From NCBI RefSeq assembly GCF_000374845.1, contig NZ_KB895428.1, forward strand, positions 1-64,000: a stretch of DNA of 64,000 bases, written 5' to 3'. The notes beneath the pieces were generated by a model. That model was not told where the DNA came from and did no database searches. It saw only the letters and a list, made by a program, of their open reading frames with translations. A program made the position numbers and the translations under genes. Of the stretch, positions 32,181-41,215 are shown piece by piece; the stretch's first letter is position 1, and the number at the start of each line of letters is the position of its first letter. Origin of the DNA: Paenibacillus terrigena DSM 21567. Its GTDB lineage: Bacteria; Bacillota; Bacilli; Paenibacillales; Paenibacillaceae.

Positions 32181-33515
32181 TTACTTATAATTAGTGGTGG
32201 AATGTTCATCTAGGTAGAAACGGAAATATGGTTTACCAAAGCTCGTCAAGCTTGCTAAATAAAGTGTAAAGCAGAACATTCCTACGATGATGCCTGTAAT
32301 GCCAAAAAGGATCGCCAGGATAATCAAAGGATATTTAACAATCCGCATAGCAAAACTCATCGCGTTCACGGGGATGACAAAATTTAAGATAGCTACCGAA
32401 GAAGCGACAATGATCATAATTGTACTTACTAATCCCGCTTCATGTGCAGCCTGACCAAGGATGAGCCCACCAACCGTTGTAGCCGTTTGTCCAATGGTTT
32501 TGGGGAGACGGATACTGGCTTCTATTAACGCTTCGACAATAAATAACATGATAAATACTTCCATAAATGAAGGGTAAGGTACAGTGGATCGACTTCCTGC
32601 GATAGACACAGCTAATTGCACACGAAAAATTTCTGGATTATAGGAGACGATGGCAATATAGAATGCGGGTAATATGATCATCGTAACGAGTGCCAAGTAC
32701 CGAAGGATAACAAGTGACCGAGTGATCCAGAAAGGCTGATAAACATCATCTACTGCAGACATAAAATCATAAAATACAACCGGAGCGATTAAAGCAAAAG
32801 GTGTTCCTTCCATAACTAAAATAATTTTGCCTTGCGCAAGATTCATGACAATTCGATCCGGTCGTTCCGTATTAAGCATCACAGGAAATAACCGATACTT
32901 CATCGTCGTAATTAGTGTTTCAAGTTGACCTAAATCTTGTACGATATCCGCTTGTATAGCCTTCATTCTTTTCTGTATTTCTTGTAAAATGTCTGTATTT
33001 ACACGCGAGGAATCATACAGAATAGACACTTTCGTCTGAGATACACGCCCTACAGAACAATCATCTACCCTAAGATGAACTGACGGATAACGGTTGCGAA
33101 TGAGATTGATATTGGTTTGGATATTTTCTGATAGGCCAATATTCGGACCTTGGATGGTTGCTTCTACATCCACTTTACTAGGCTGTTTGATTTTAACGTC
33201 CGCAGCAGATAGACCCCACAGTCGTTCATGATAGAAAACAATGGCATAACCGTTGAGCAGTTTACCCGTCAATAAGCTTACTTCACGAATTTCTTCACAT
33301 AATAGCTCCGATCGCAGCATGGCTTCAAAAGCATGCTTTGCCGTACTTTTCGCAAAAGTCGTAGAAATTCGCTCCGTAATCAGTATTGAATCACATAGGG
33401 ATTCGTAGAAATAAATAAAGCATTGTTCTTGACCATTAAATAATCGTTGAACTTTGAAATCATGGGAACGTGCTGCTTCGTTCATGCTACGAGTAACCTC
33501 GCCGATCGTAATCAA
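32181..33515 (-). CDS. GerA-family spore germination protein (A subunit)
   Basis: The 444-residue protein has the N-terminal soluble domain of GerA proteins (IQGPNIGLSENIQTNINLIR, the conserved segment of the family) and a C-terminal membrane domain of five or so helices (PFALIAPVVFYDFMSAVDDV, then helices ending around GIIVGMFCFTLYLASL). A subunits form the core of the germinant receptor channel. At 444 residues it is slightly shorter than the usual 480-540, mainly at the N-terminus. Start is TTG 33515, 5-6 nt after GAGGAGG. It is the first gene of the operon; no SigG promoter was identified with confidence. Confidence 0.88.
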   Translation of the reverse strand: MITIGEVTRSMNEAARSHDFKVQRLFNGQEQCFIYFYESLCDSILITERISTTFAKSTAKHAFEAMLRSELLCEEIREVSLLTGKLLNGYAIVFYHERLWGLSAADVKIKQPSKVDVEATIQGPNIGLSENIQTNINLIRNRYPSVHLRVDDCSVGRVSQTKVSILYDSSRVNTDILQEIQKRMKAIQADIVQDLGQLETLITTMKYRLFPVMLNTERPDRIVMNLAQGKIILVMEGTPFALIAPVVFYDFMSAVDDVYQPFWITRSLVILRYLALVTMIILPAFYIAIVSYNPEIFRVQLAVSIAGSRSTVPYPSFMEVFIMLFIVEALIEASIRLPKTIGQTATTVGGLILGQAAHEAGLVSTIMIIVASSVAILNFVIPVNAMSFAMRIVKYPLIILAILFGITGIIVGMFCFTLYLASLTSFGKPYFRFYLDEHSTTNYK

Positions 33516-34099
33516 ATTCCCTCCTCTCCTCTCGTCCTTTTGTACGCCAAATGATTTTGAAAGTAGTATTTCCCTGTATCATTTTGGATATTCAAATCTG
33601 CGAAGCAGTCTATCGAATCGGTTCCCTGAATAAGTTCAGAGAAAATCCGATATGCTCGATATTCTCGAGAGCCATTACAACTGTGCGAATGCAGGAGAAG
33701 ATCAAACGCCTCGAGAATCAAATTTCTTTCATCATGAACAAGTGCGACATTAATCATTAATTGCGAAGTGTCTGAGTATCAAAAACATTGTCCAGCGACT
33801 CCAGCCCCTCCGCATAATAAGCCTTCACCACATAATTCTTCAAATGACGTTCAAAATACGGAAGAGGCTGCCGCAAATGCGGCAACCTATTCCATGCCAA
33901 AAGTAAGAATTTCAGGCCCCATATTCAATTAGCGTAAGCATGATAAGAACTGTCGAAAATAATGATCGTATCCGCGTGTATGCTGCTATCGACGATTGTA
34001 GTGATAAGCAGCAAGTTTTTCGCATGCTCTTCCCGAAATTACAACTTCGTCTCAATAAAAGCAAATATCAAGAATGGTTTTTGTATCCATGATAAACTA
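33516..34099. other. 584-bp region upstream of the ger operon holding fragments
   Basis: No convincing complete gene. It contains the FN3 fragment (33757-33837) and an imperfect GC-rich hairpin at 33865-33888. A rightward frame from about 33899 to 34094 reads RTVENNDRIRVYAAIDDCSD and LFPKLQLRLNKSKYQEWF; it has protein-like composition but no start signal and no family I know. The stretch 33516-33750 is open on the minus strand for 81 codons without a ribosome-binding site. Confidence 0.45.
33757..33837 (-). pseudogene. Fragment of an FN3-domain gene
   Basis: The minus strand reads NYVVKAYYAEGLESLDNVF and stops at 33757-33759. The match to YVVKAYNAEGLESLDSNTV in the giant SLH protein (residues 961-979) is close, and DNA similarity to 24780-24850 is visible. 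It is probably a scar of a related surface-protein gene. Confidence 0.6.
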
Positions 34100-35038
34100 T
34101 TAAGGATTAAGCGCCCTAGCAATCGCGTCTACATAGCTCTGACTGGCACGCTGGCTCACTTCTGCCTGCGGAACGAACACTTCAAAGCAGTGGTAAGCTC
34201 CGGGATACAGGTGAAATTCGACGTCTACGCCTGCCTCCGCTAGCCGTGTCACATATTCGATCGTCTCATCTCGGAACAGATCGAGCTGGCCTACGCATGT
34301 ATAAGTCGGCGGCAGCCCCGCCAAGTTCTCGGCTCTTGACGGAACCGCATATGGGGATAGGTCGCTAGCGTCGTTCTCCTCCCCCAAGTACATGCGCCAG
34401 GCCGCCAAATTGTTCGCTCGGTTCCAGGTTGCATTAGCAGTCGTAATTTCATGGCTTGAAGTCGTGCTATTGCGATTGTCAAGCATCGGATATAGCGGCA
34501 TTTGGAAGATGAGGGCTGGCCCGCCTTTATCGCGAACCATTAGAGCAAGCGCTGCGGTAAGACCCCCTCCTCCACTTGCACCGGCAATCGCAACCCGTTC
34601 CAAATCTATGCGAAGCAATTCAGCTTCGTCCGTCATCCACGTTAAGCCGGCATAACAATCTTCAATGGCAGCGGGATAAGCGTGCTCGGGAGCAAGTCGG
34701 TAATCGACCGATACGACAACGCATTTAGCCGCCTGCACGAAGCGCTCGCACAGAGCGTCGTCCATATCCGGATGTCCCATAACATAGCCTCCCCCGTGAA
34801 TCCACAGCATGGCTGGAAGTTTAGCGTCAGTTCGCTGGGCGGGTTCATAAATTTTTACAAGCATCTCGCCTGCTGCGCCTGGAATCATCCGGCTTGTCGT
34901 ACATACGTCCTCCGACTTTTCAATGGGAGGATTCGAGAGTAAACTCCTGCTCCACGCTAAATGATCCTCTAGTTGAAAACCCGGAAATTGTGCTAATGTT
35001 GATCGTAATTCCGGCAATACGCGATTTTCAAAATTCAT
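34100..35038 (-). CDS. Alpha/beta hydrolase, hormone-sensitive-lipase family esterase
   Basis: The 312-residue protein shows the HSL (family IV) oxyanion motif HGGGYVMG, the nucleophile elbow GASGG, and catalytic Asp and His in DLFRDETIEY and YPGAYHCFE. These enzymes hydrolyse short-chain esters. ATG 35038 is 6 nt after AGGAGGA; the frame stays open to 35185 but that overlaps the next gene and has no start signal. It is the last gene of a leftward operon with a flavin monooxygenase and an MFS exporter under a divergent TetR regulator, suggesting detoxification or use of an ester-bearing compound. Confidence 0.87.
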   Translation of the reverse strand: MNFENRVLPELRSTLAQFPGFQLEDHLAWSRSLLSNPPIEKSEDVCTTSRMIPGAAGEMLVKIYEPAQRTDAKLPAMLWIHGGGYVMGHPDMDDALCERFVQAAKCVVVSVDYRLAPEHAYPAAIEDCYAGLTWMTDEAELLRIDLERVAIAGASGGGGLTAALALMVRDKGGPALIFQMPLYPMLDNRNSTTSSHEITTANATWNRANNLAAWRMYLGEENDASDLSPYAVPSRAENLAGLPPTYTCVGQLDLFRDETIEYVTRLAEAGVDVEFHLYPGAYHCFEVFVPQAEVSQRASQSYVDAIARALNP

Positions 35039-35102
35039 ATGAACTCCTCCTAAAATGAGATGTGATTTCGAATCACTTGTCGTTTTATGTATCAAAATTG
35101 TA

Positions 35103-36164
35103 TTACGATCTATTTCCGGTCTCTGCTTCCCACTTGGTAATTTCCTCTCGAACCCGTGGTGCAACCTCTGTTCCAAGCAGCTCAATAGCTCTCATCACTT
35201 GGTCATGCGGCATCGTGCTCAACGGTACATACATCATAAAGCGTGTAATGCCTACATGTTTGCGAAGGTGAATAATCTTCTGGGCAACCGTGTCCGGATC
35301 GCCAACATACAGTGCGCCTTCAAAGCTGCGCGCGGCATCGTAGCTAGAGCGGTCATAATACGCCCAGCCTCGCTCCTTGCCGAGCTTATTCATACCTGCC
35401 TGGGTAGATGGGAAAAATGTATCTGCTGCTAGTTCCGTATTCTCTGCTATAAATCCTATTGAATGCGATCCAACCTTAAGCCGCGATTCATCATGACCAG
35501 CGTGCGCTGCCGCCTTCTTATACAGCTGTACAAGCGGTTCAAAATGCATCGGACTTCCCCCAATGATCGCCAGCATCAATGGCAATCCTAGCAGACCGGC
35601 ACGGATTGCTGACTCCTGATTCCCCCCACTTCCGATCCATATCGGCATAGGATCTTGAACAGGCCGTGGATACACGCCCAAATCGTCAATCGCTGGCCGA
35701 TGCCCGCCCTTCCAGGTTACTTTTTCGGAATTCTGTATTTTCAGGAGTAATTCCAAATGCTCTTCGAATAGTTCATCATAGTCATGTAAGTCATAACCAA
35801 ACAAAGGGAAAGATTCGATAAAGGAACCCCGGCCCGCCATAATCTCCGCACGTCCATTAGATATCCCGTCCAACGTAGAGAAATCCTGATAAACGCGCAC
35901 CGGATCAGCTGAAGAAAGCACCGTCACTGCACTGGTCAGCCGAATCCGGCTCGTCTGTGATGCCGCCGCAGATAGCACAACTGCTGGTGAAGATGCTGCA
36001 TAATCCTTTCGATGATGCTCGCCTACTCCAAACACATCAAGACCCACCTGATCGGCAAGAACAATTTCCTCGACTACTTCACGCAATCGCTGTGCGTGAC
36101 TTATCACTTCACCCGTCTGAACATCCGGCTTGGTTTCTACAAACGAAGTAATCCCTATTTCCAC
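35103..36164 (-). CDS. LLM-class flavin-dependent oxidoreductase (bacterial luciferase-like)
   Basis: The 353-residue protein belongs to the luciferase-like monooxygenase superfamily: MEIGITSFVETKPDVQTGEV, the flavin-site FGVGEHHRKDYAASSPAVVL and GRAEIMAGRGSFIESFPLFG. It uses reduced FMN and oxygen on an unknown substrate. Start is taken as the second of two GTG codons (36164), 9 nt from AAAGGAG; the first (36170) is too near. It lies between the MFS gene (41 bp upstream) and the esterase gene (64 bp downstream) in the same direction. Confidence 0.85.
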   Translation of the reverse strand: MEIGITSFVETKPDVQTGEVISHAQRLREVVEEIVLADQVGLDVFGVGEHHRKDYAASSPAVVLSAAASQTSRIRLTSAVTVLSSADPVRVYQDFSTLDGISNGRAEIMAGRGSFIESFPLFGYDLHDYDELFEEHLELLLKIQNSEKVTWKGGHRPAIDDLGVYPRPVQDPMPIWIGSGGNQESAIRAGLLGLPLMLAIIGGSPMHFEPLVQLYKKAAAHAGHDESRLKVGSHSIGFIAENTELAADTFFPSTQAGMNKLGKERGWAYYDRSSYDAARSFEGALYVGDPDTVAQKIIHLRKHVGITRFMMYVPLSTMPHDQVMRAIELLGTEVAPRVREEITKWEAETGNRS

Positions 36165-36205
36165 AGCCACTCTCTCCTTTTTATAAAACATCATATATCA
36201 GAAAC

Positions 36206-37462
36206 TTATTTGACTTCGGCAGTCGTAGCTCGTCTGGTCATTGCCCAGAATAGCAGCGCTACAGCACTGACAGAAGCCCCCAGCAAACATACTCCTTCCC
36301 AACCATAATGCGCATAGATATGGGTCGAAGCGATAGAACCGCTGGCACTTCCGATGGAATAGAACACCATATACCCAGCAGTTAGTCGGCTGCGCGCCTC
36401 CGCACGTAACGGGAGGATCATCGTTTGATTCGTGACATGTACAGCCTGCACTGCCAAGTCGAGAAGCACAATGCCAATAACCAATGCGAACAGTGATTGT
36501 TCGGTATAGCTAATAAACAACCAAGAAATCAACAATAAGATCAGCGCAATACCTGTCGTTCTCTGTCCGTAACCTCGATCAGCCAGCTTCCCTGCTCGTG
36601 CTGCAGCTAACGCTCCAGCTACTCCTGCAAGACCGAATGCTCCAATCGCGCTATGCGATAGAGAGAAAGGCGGCGTGCTTAGGGGCAATACGAGCGAAGT
36701 CCATAAAATGCTGAAATCGGCAAAAATAAGCAGGGCCAGAACAGAGCGGATACGTAACATTCGTTCTTGTACAAACAGGATAAGCACGGATCCCAGCAGT
36801 TGAGGATAGGTCAGTGATTTGACCTCGCGTTCCACTTGAGGCAATACCTTAAAAAACATAAGAATCATAACAAGCATCAACGCAGCAGAGAGCAGATATA
36901 CGGAACGCCAACCCGCAAGATCTGTTAATATCCCTGAAATGGACCGCGCAAGAAGTATGCCGATGACAATCCCGCTTGTTACTATACCAACGACACGCCC
37001 ACGTTCGGCCGGGGCAGCCATCGTTGCCGCGAACGCCACAAGCGTCTGAGTTACAACGGCAAGGATTCCCACCAAAGCCATACCTGCAAATAGAAGTGTA
37101 CTGTTGGGGGCAGTTCCAACGATAACCAGGGCTATCATGGACAATAACATCTGACCGATAATCAAGCGGCGCTGGTTCAATAAATCCCCAAGCGGTACTA
37201 GTAGCAGCAGTCCCAATCCATAAAAGATCTGCGTGATCGTAATAACCATGCCAATCATTGAATAGTCAATGCCGAACTCACTCGACAGCTGATCGAGTAG
37301 CGGTTGGGCGAAGTAGATATTGGCGACCGACATCCCGCAGGCAACCGCAAATAATAGTGTCATATAGCGAGACATGGAAGCATGACGGCCTGTATTAGAC
37401 GTGATCTGCTGCGGCTGTGACGAATCAACATCGACTGCTGCTTTTTCACTAACTTCCTCCAT
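36206..37462 (-). CDS. MFS transporter
   Basis: The 418-residue protein has twelve predicted transmembrane segments after a 30-residue cytosolic head, and a drug:H+ antiporter-type pattern (motif A GLLLLVPLGDLLNQRRLI, between TM2 and TM3). It is likely an exporter for the compound sensed by the divergent TetR regulator. ATG 37462 follows GGAGGGAGGGG. It is first in a three-gene operon with the flavin monooxygenase and esterase. Confidence 0.86.
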   Translation of the reverse strand: MEEVSEKAAVDVDSSQPQQITSNTGRHASMSRYMTLLFAVACGMSVANIYFAQPLLDQLSSEFGIDYSMIGMVITITQIFYGLGLLLLVPLGDLLNQRRLIIGQMLLSMIALVIVGTAPNSTLLFAGMALVGILAVVTQTLVAFAATMAAPAERGRVVGIVTSGIVIGILLARSISGILTDLAGWRSVYLLSAALMLVMILMFFKVLPQVEREVKSLTYPQLLGSVLILFVQERMLRIRSVLALLIFADFSILWTSLVLPLSTPPFSLSHSAIGAFGLAGVAGALAAARAGKLADRGYGQRTTGIALILLLISWLFISYTEQSLFALVIGIVLLDLAVQAVHVTNQTMILPLRAEARSRLTAGYMVFYSIGSASGSIASTHIYAHYGWEGVCLLGASVSAVALLFWAMTRRATTAEVK

Positions 37463-37504
37463 TTGTGTCCCCTCCCTCCATTCATGTTGACCGGCGAAAA
37501 TTAT

Positions 37505-37524
37505 AACTTACCGATCGGTATGTT
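37505..37524. promoter_or_regulatory. Palindromic operator between the MFS and TetR genes
   Basis: TACCGATCGGTA (37509-37520) is a perfect 12-bp palindrome; with one mismatch it extends over 37505-37524 (AAC...GTT). It lies 42 bp ahead of the MFS start, the usual position for a TetR-family operator. Confidence 0.75.
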
Positions 37525-37758
37525 ATTTGCCAAGTAAATATATCCCATGGTTCATGCAACTGTCAACAAAAAAAATGAGATCACTGCTAATGATATCTTT
37601 CTTACTTCAAACACATTGGAATGAGCCAATCTTCATTTGACAAAATGAACGACTAATCATAAAATTATAATATACTATTCAGTACATAATGTGACATTAA
37701 TTCAGGTCCGAAATCATAGCGCAATGAAAAAAATCGAGTTGAATGAGAGGTATTCATC

Positions 37759-38340
37759 ATGGCAAGAACCCGTGAATTTGACGAAGAGAAAGTATTGGAT
37801 GCAGCGATGCAGCTATTTTGGGAGAAGGGGTATGAAGCTACTTCGCTTAGCGATTTAACTGCCAGAATGGGTATTCAACGTCCTAGCATATACGCTGCCT
37901 TTGGAGATAAGAAAGAACTGTTCGAAGCCGCGCTTCGTAAATACACGATGTCCCGTGCTTCCGATATACGAGCTAGACTTCAAATCCATTCTTCTGTAAA
38001 AGAAGCATTTTCCACTTTTTTTAATGACGTGGTTGCTGAGGAATATTCAGAAGATCGCAGTCGGGGCTGTTTTTGTATCAATACCCTGGTCGAACTTGCG
38101 CCTCATGACGAGAAATTTGAAATTCTGACCAGAGAACATCAAATGTATCTAACAGTCATTTTTCAAGAAACCATTGAACGAGGGGTAAAAACGGGTGAGC
38201 TCGAGGCCAACACAGACACAAAGGCTGTATCACGTGCACTAATTATATCGTTAATTGGAATTTCAGTAATGATGAAGGCTCGTCCACAGCGATCATTTAT
38301 TGACAATGCAATAACAACGACACTCACTTTGCTCAAGTAA
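37759..38340 (+). CDS. TetR/AcrR-family transcriptional regulator
   Basis: The 193-residue protein has the N-terminal TetR helix-turn-helix (MARTREFDEEKVLDAAMQLF, then YEATSLSDLTARMGIQRPSI YAAFGDKKELF) and a helical ligand domain. Cys residues in SRGCFCINTLVEL resemble those in the group that includes regulators of quinone and aldehyde detoxification. It is divergent from the MFS-monooxygenase-esterase operon, and the palindrome at 37505-37524 is its probable site. ATG 37759 follows GAGAGG. Confidence 0.88.
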   Translation: MARTREFDEEKVLDAAMQLFWEKGYEATSLSDLTARMGIQRPSIYAAFGDKKELFEAALRKYTMSRASDIRARLQIHSSVKEAFSTFFNDVVAEEYSEDRSRGCFCINTLVELAPHDEKFEILTREHQMYLTVIFQETIERGVKTGELEANTDTKAVSRALIISLIGISVMMKARPQRSFIDNAITTTLTLLK

Positions 38341-38419
38341 ATCAGACATAGTTCAATCACGTCATGCTGATTTATTAACACCCGTCATATGAATAGCGCT
38401 TTTTTCGTAAATTAACAAG

Positions 38420-39550
38420 TTATTTTAATGTCTTTTTTACAAACAAAATAAAAATGAACAGACTAATAAACCCAGATACAGCACAAACAGCAAATAGCAT
38501 TTGATATCCCATGAGCTGTGACACAAAACCTAGAATCATAGCCCCCAACCCAATCCCTAAATCAAAAGCAGTAAAGAATGTAGCGTTCGCTACACCTCTT
38601 TTCTCTGGTGGTGCTAATCGTAAAATTGCTATTTGAAGTGCAGGTTGTGCTGATCCGAATCCAATTCCGTACAAAATAGCTGTAATCACTAGTCCAACTG
38701 GCCCTGTTGTCATTGTTAGGACGAATAGTGCGATTATCATGATAACAAGCGCAGGGGCAATAATGGATCCTTCCCCATGTTTATCAGATATCCTCCCTGC
38801 AAGCGGTCTAATTACTGTAAGTGTGACAGCATAAACTAAGAAAAAAATACCAGCATTAGCTTGGATTTTGGCTGCAAACAGGGGTAAAAATGTGGTAATG
38901 CCACCAAAAGTAATAGAAAGAAAAAAGGTAACAATAGCTGCTGGCAAGACTGATTTTTCAAAAAATGATAATGGTTGTTTGGATGTATTCTGAACCGCTG
39001 GTATTTTTGTACCAAGTGCACATATGAATGCAATCATTGCTAATGCTGTGCATAGAAGAAATAGATAATGAAAGGAAAATGATTTTGCTACCCAAAGACC
39101 TAATATGGGACCTAAAGCCATCCCTAAAGTCATTGCAAGTCCATACCATCCCATTCCTTCTCCTCGACGAGATTGTGGAATAACATCAGTCACAGCCGTT
39201 CCTGTTGAAGTTGTAGCAACTGCCCAGCTGATTCCATGGAAGATGCGTAAAATGACTAAGAATACAATTCCTGTTATCCAATCATAAAAATACATTGTAA
39301 TTGCAAAAAAAAGTAAACCGCTTATGATAAATACCCTTCGACCATACCGATCCATTAATCCTCCAATAATAGGACGAAAAATGACTGCCGATATCGTAAA
39401 CACTCCAATAATAAATCCAACTTGAGATTCACTTCCACCTAATTGTTTAATAAACATAGGTAGTGTTGGCATGAGTAAATAAAAACCACTAAATAGTAAT
39501 AACGATGTAATTGTCAGCATGATATAGTTTTTTGTCCATAAACGTTCCAT
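38420..39550 (-). CDS. MFS transporter, multidrug-efflux type
   Basis: The 376-residue protein has twelve hydrophobic segments and the antiporter motif A (FRPIIGGLMDRYGRRVFII) and the cytosolic-loop repeat IRPLAGRISDKHGEGSI. It resembles Bacillus exporters and is AT-rich. ATG 39550 is preceded by AAGAAGG. No regulator is directly adjacent; the neighbouring azoreductase gene has its own terminator, so this is a separate unit. Confidence 0.84.
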   Translation of the reverse strand: MERLWTKNYIMLTITSLLLFSGFYLLMPTLPMFIKQLGGSESQVGFIIGVFTISAVIFRPIIGGLMDRYGRRVFIISGLLFFAITMYFYDWITGIVFLVILRIFHGISWAVATTSTGTAVTDVIPQSRRGEGMGWYGLAMTLGMALGPILGLWVAKSFSFHYLFLLCTALAMIAFICALGTKIPAVQNTSKQPLSFFEKSVLPAAIVTFFLSITFGGITTFLPLFAAKIQANAGIFFLVYAVTLTVIRPLAGRISDKHGEGSIIAPALVIMIIALFVLTMTTGPVGLVITAILYGIGFGSAQPALQIAILRLAPPEKRGVANATFFTAFDLGIGLGAMILGFVSQLMGYQMLFAVCAVSGFISLFIFILFVKKTLK

Positions 39551-39591
39551 GATCTTGTAATCCTTCTTTCTATCAATAGAATAAGCGAATT

Positions 39592-39630
39592 AAAAAAGCA
39601 GTACCACCGCTATAAAAGTGTTGGTACTGC
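39592..39630 (-). terminator. Terminator of the azoreductase gene
   Basis: GCAGTACCA / TGGTACTGC stem (39598-39606 and 39622-39630) followed leftward by U6 (39592-39597). Confidence 0.85.
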
Positions 39631-39657
39631 CATTTTGCGTGTCAAGTATCTTGTTAA

Positions 39658-40284
39658 TTAGAATGTACTTGCTACTTTAACAGCCTTTTCAAGCCCTGTG
39701 GCAATAATTTCTTCTGCTTGATCAGGGAATTGGTTGTGACCTTCAATGACTACTTTCTCGATATCTTTTACACCGAAGAAGCCCATCATACTTGCTACAT
39801 ATTTAACAGCCATTTCTATTTCAGCTGCTGGTCCTTTAGAATATACACCGCCACTTGCGTTTAATAATGCCATTTTCTTATTTCCAATAAGACCTACTGG
39901 ACCTTCTGGCGTATATTTAAATGTTTTGCCCGCGCGGTTTAAGTAATCAATGTAGGTGTGTAGTACAGCTGGGATTGTTAAATTCCATAATGGGAAACCA
40001 AACACAACTTTATCCGCTGCAAGGAATTGGTCTAAATATTTATCAGCAATAGCTACAGCCTTTGCTTCATCTTCTGTTAAATCAAGTCCTCTACTCGCCT
40101 TAAATGTACCGTTAATCATATCTACGCCTACATATGGCAATTCTTCCTTGTATAAATCAAGCTCTACCACGGTATCATTTGGATGTGATTCTTTATAGCA
40201 CGCTAAAAATGCTTCATATAATCTCACACTAACCGCTTGATTTGCTGGGCGATTGTTTGCTTTTACGAATAAAACTGTTGTCAT
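39658..40284 (-). CDS. azoR: FMN-dependent NADH-azoreductase
   Basis: The 208-residue flavodoxin-like protein starts MTTVLFVKANNRPANQAVSV and contains the FMN-phosphate loop and the FGFPLWNLTIPAVLHTYIDY signature of AzoR enzymes, plus NASGGVYSKGP. These enzymes reduce azo dyes and quinones with NADH and protect against electrophile stress. ATG 40284 follows AGGAGGATAAG. Two copies of the AGTCAA-N5-TTGACT palindrome lie 89-156 bp upstream, so it is probably controlled by the MarR-family regulator at 41949-42422. MarR/DUF24 control of azoreductases by thiol-reactive quinones is known in Bacillus; application here is inference. Confidence 0.9.
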   Translation of the reverse strand: MTTVLFVKANNRPANQAVSVRLYEAFLACYKESHPNDTVVELDLYKEELPYVGVDMINGTFKASRGLDLTEDEAKAVAIADKYLDQFLAADKVVFGFPLWNLTIPAVLHTYIDYLNRAGKTFKYTPEGPVGLIGNKKMALLNASGGVYSKGPAAEIEMAVKYVASMMGFFGVKDIEKVVIEGHNQFPDQAEEIIATGLEKAVKVASTF

Positions 40285-40372
40285 TCTCTTATCCTCCTGT
40301 TAATCACTCATGTTGTTATTTAATTACTCATTAAAAAGGGGTATCCTATTACTTTTATAACAATAATAATAT

Positions 40373-40389
40373 AGTCAACTTAATTGACT
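40373..40389. promoter_or_regulatory. MarR-type operator, copy 1 (azoR)
   Basis: AGTCAACTTAATTGACT, perfect 6-5-6 inverted repeat, 89 bp ahead of the azoR start. Confidence 0.75.
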
Positions 40390-40419
40390 TCGTTTCGCAT
40401 TTTACAATAGAATCCCAAT

Positions 40420-40440
40420 GCAGTCAATCTGGTTGACTGC
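40420..40440. promoter_or_regulatory. MarR-type operator, copy 2 (azoR)
   Basis: AGTCAATCTGGTTGACT with the palindrome extended by GC on both sides (8-bp arms). A T-run follows on the plus strand, so a rightward terminator is an alternative reading, but no rightward gene ends there. Confidence 0.65.
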
Positions 40441-40481
40441 ATTTTTTAAAATTTATATTTCACCACTTAATTAATCTAGCA

Positions 40482-41126
40482 CTAACAATCCCCATCTATA
40501 CTACATTGCAGTCCATCCAACTCATTCTCTTTATTCTTTTCTATTTCTTGATCAATTGCCTTTGCTAATTTTTCTTTGCTAGTAAAACCTTGAATAACTT
40601 CGTCACCAATAATGAACGTTGGAACAGCCGTAATTTGTGCTTCAACATGGGCATGCTTTATAGCTTCTCGATGCATTTTTTGGTACTTTCGTGATACTAA
40701 CGCTTCTTTAAATGCTTCCTGAGAAAGTCCCACTTCGTCCGCTAATTTTGTTAACACTTCGATGTCTTCAATACTTTGTTCCTCTTGGAAATGTGCAATA
40801 AACACTCTATGGTGAAACTCATTTCCTTTTCCATGTTCCTTTGCAAATTGGTAACCTTCAAACGCGAGGTGCGTATACGAACGCAAATGAGGTAACTTTA
40901 TATCTAATCCAAATTTTTTAGCAGTAGGATAAATAAATGAATTCCAAGCTTCCATTACACGAGGTTGAGTCCGTGGATCAATTTTCGGAGATGGACTAGG
41001 ACGCAATTCAAATGGCATCCATTCTACTTTTACATCTTTTTCCTTTACAACTTCATCTAATGGACCTGTCCCTAAAAAACAAAATGGACATATAAAATCA
41101 GAATAAACTTTAATTTTCACAGTCAT
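40482..41126 (-). CDS. DsbA-family oxidoreductase (FrnE-like)
   Basis: The 214-residue protein is a cytosolic DsbA-fold thiol oxidoreductase: KVYSDFICPFCFLGTG carries the CPFC active site, and the cis-Pro loop AVPTF is at about residues 169-173. FrnE-like proteins act in polyketide pathways or electrophile/disulfide stress. A Cys pair near the C-terminus (CSIDGDC) is an extra feature. ATG 41126 follows GGAGGGAGCG. Lying between azoR and a MarR regulator, it fits a thiol/quinone stress group. Confidence 0.86.
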   Translation of the reverse strand: MTVKIKVYSDFICPFCFLGTGPLDEVVKEKDVKVEWMPFELRPSPSPKIDPRTQPRVMEAWNSFIYPTAKKFGLDIKLPHLRSYTHLAFEGYQFAKEHGKGNEFHHRVFIAHFQEEQSIEDIEVLTKLADEVGLSQEAFKEALVSRKYQKMHREAIKHAHVEAQITAVPTFIIGDEVIQGFTSKEKLAKAIDQEIEKNKENELDGLQCSIDGDC

Positions 41127-41215
41127 ATATACGCTCCCTCCCAGTTTTCTTACAATATACCGATTATGAATACAAATTTATCTTGGTTCGATGACAATGT
41201 GGCAACACATTGACC

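Noticed and set aside
33512-33757. 81-codon leftward frame directly upstream of the GerA-like gene
   Set aside because: No ribosome-binding site and no recognisable fold. Kept only as a remark on the intergenic region.
40420-40446. Rightward terminator (8-bp stem plus T-run)
   Set aside because: No rightward gene ends there, and the arms match the other three AGTCAA/TTGACT operators.
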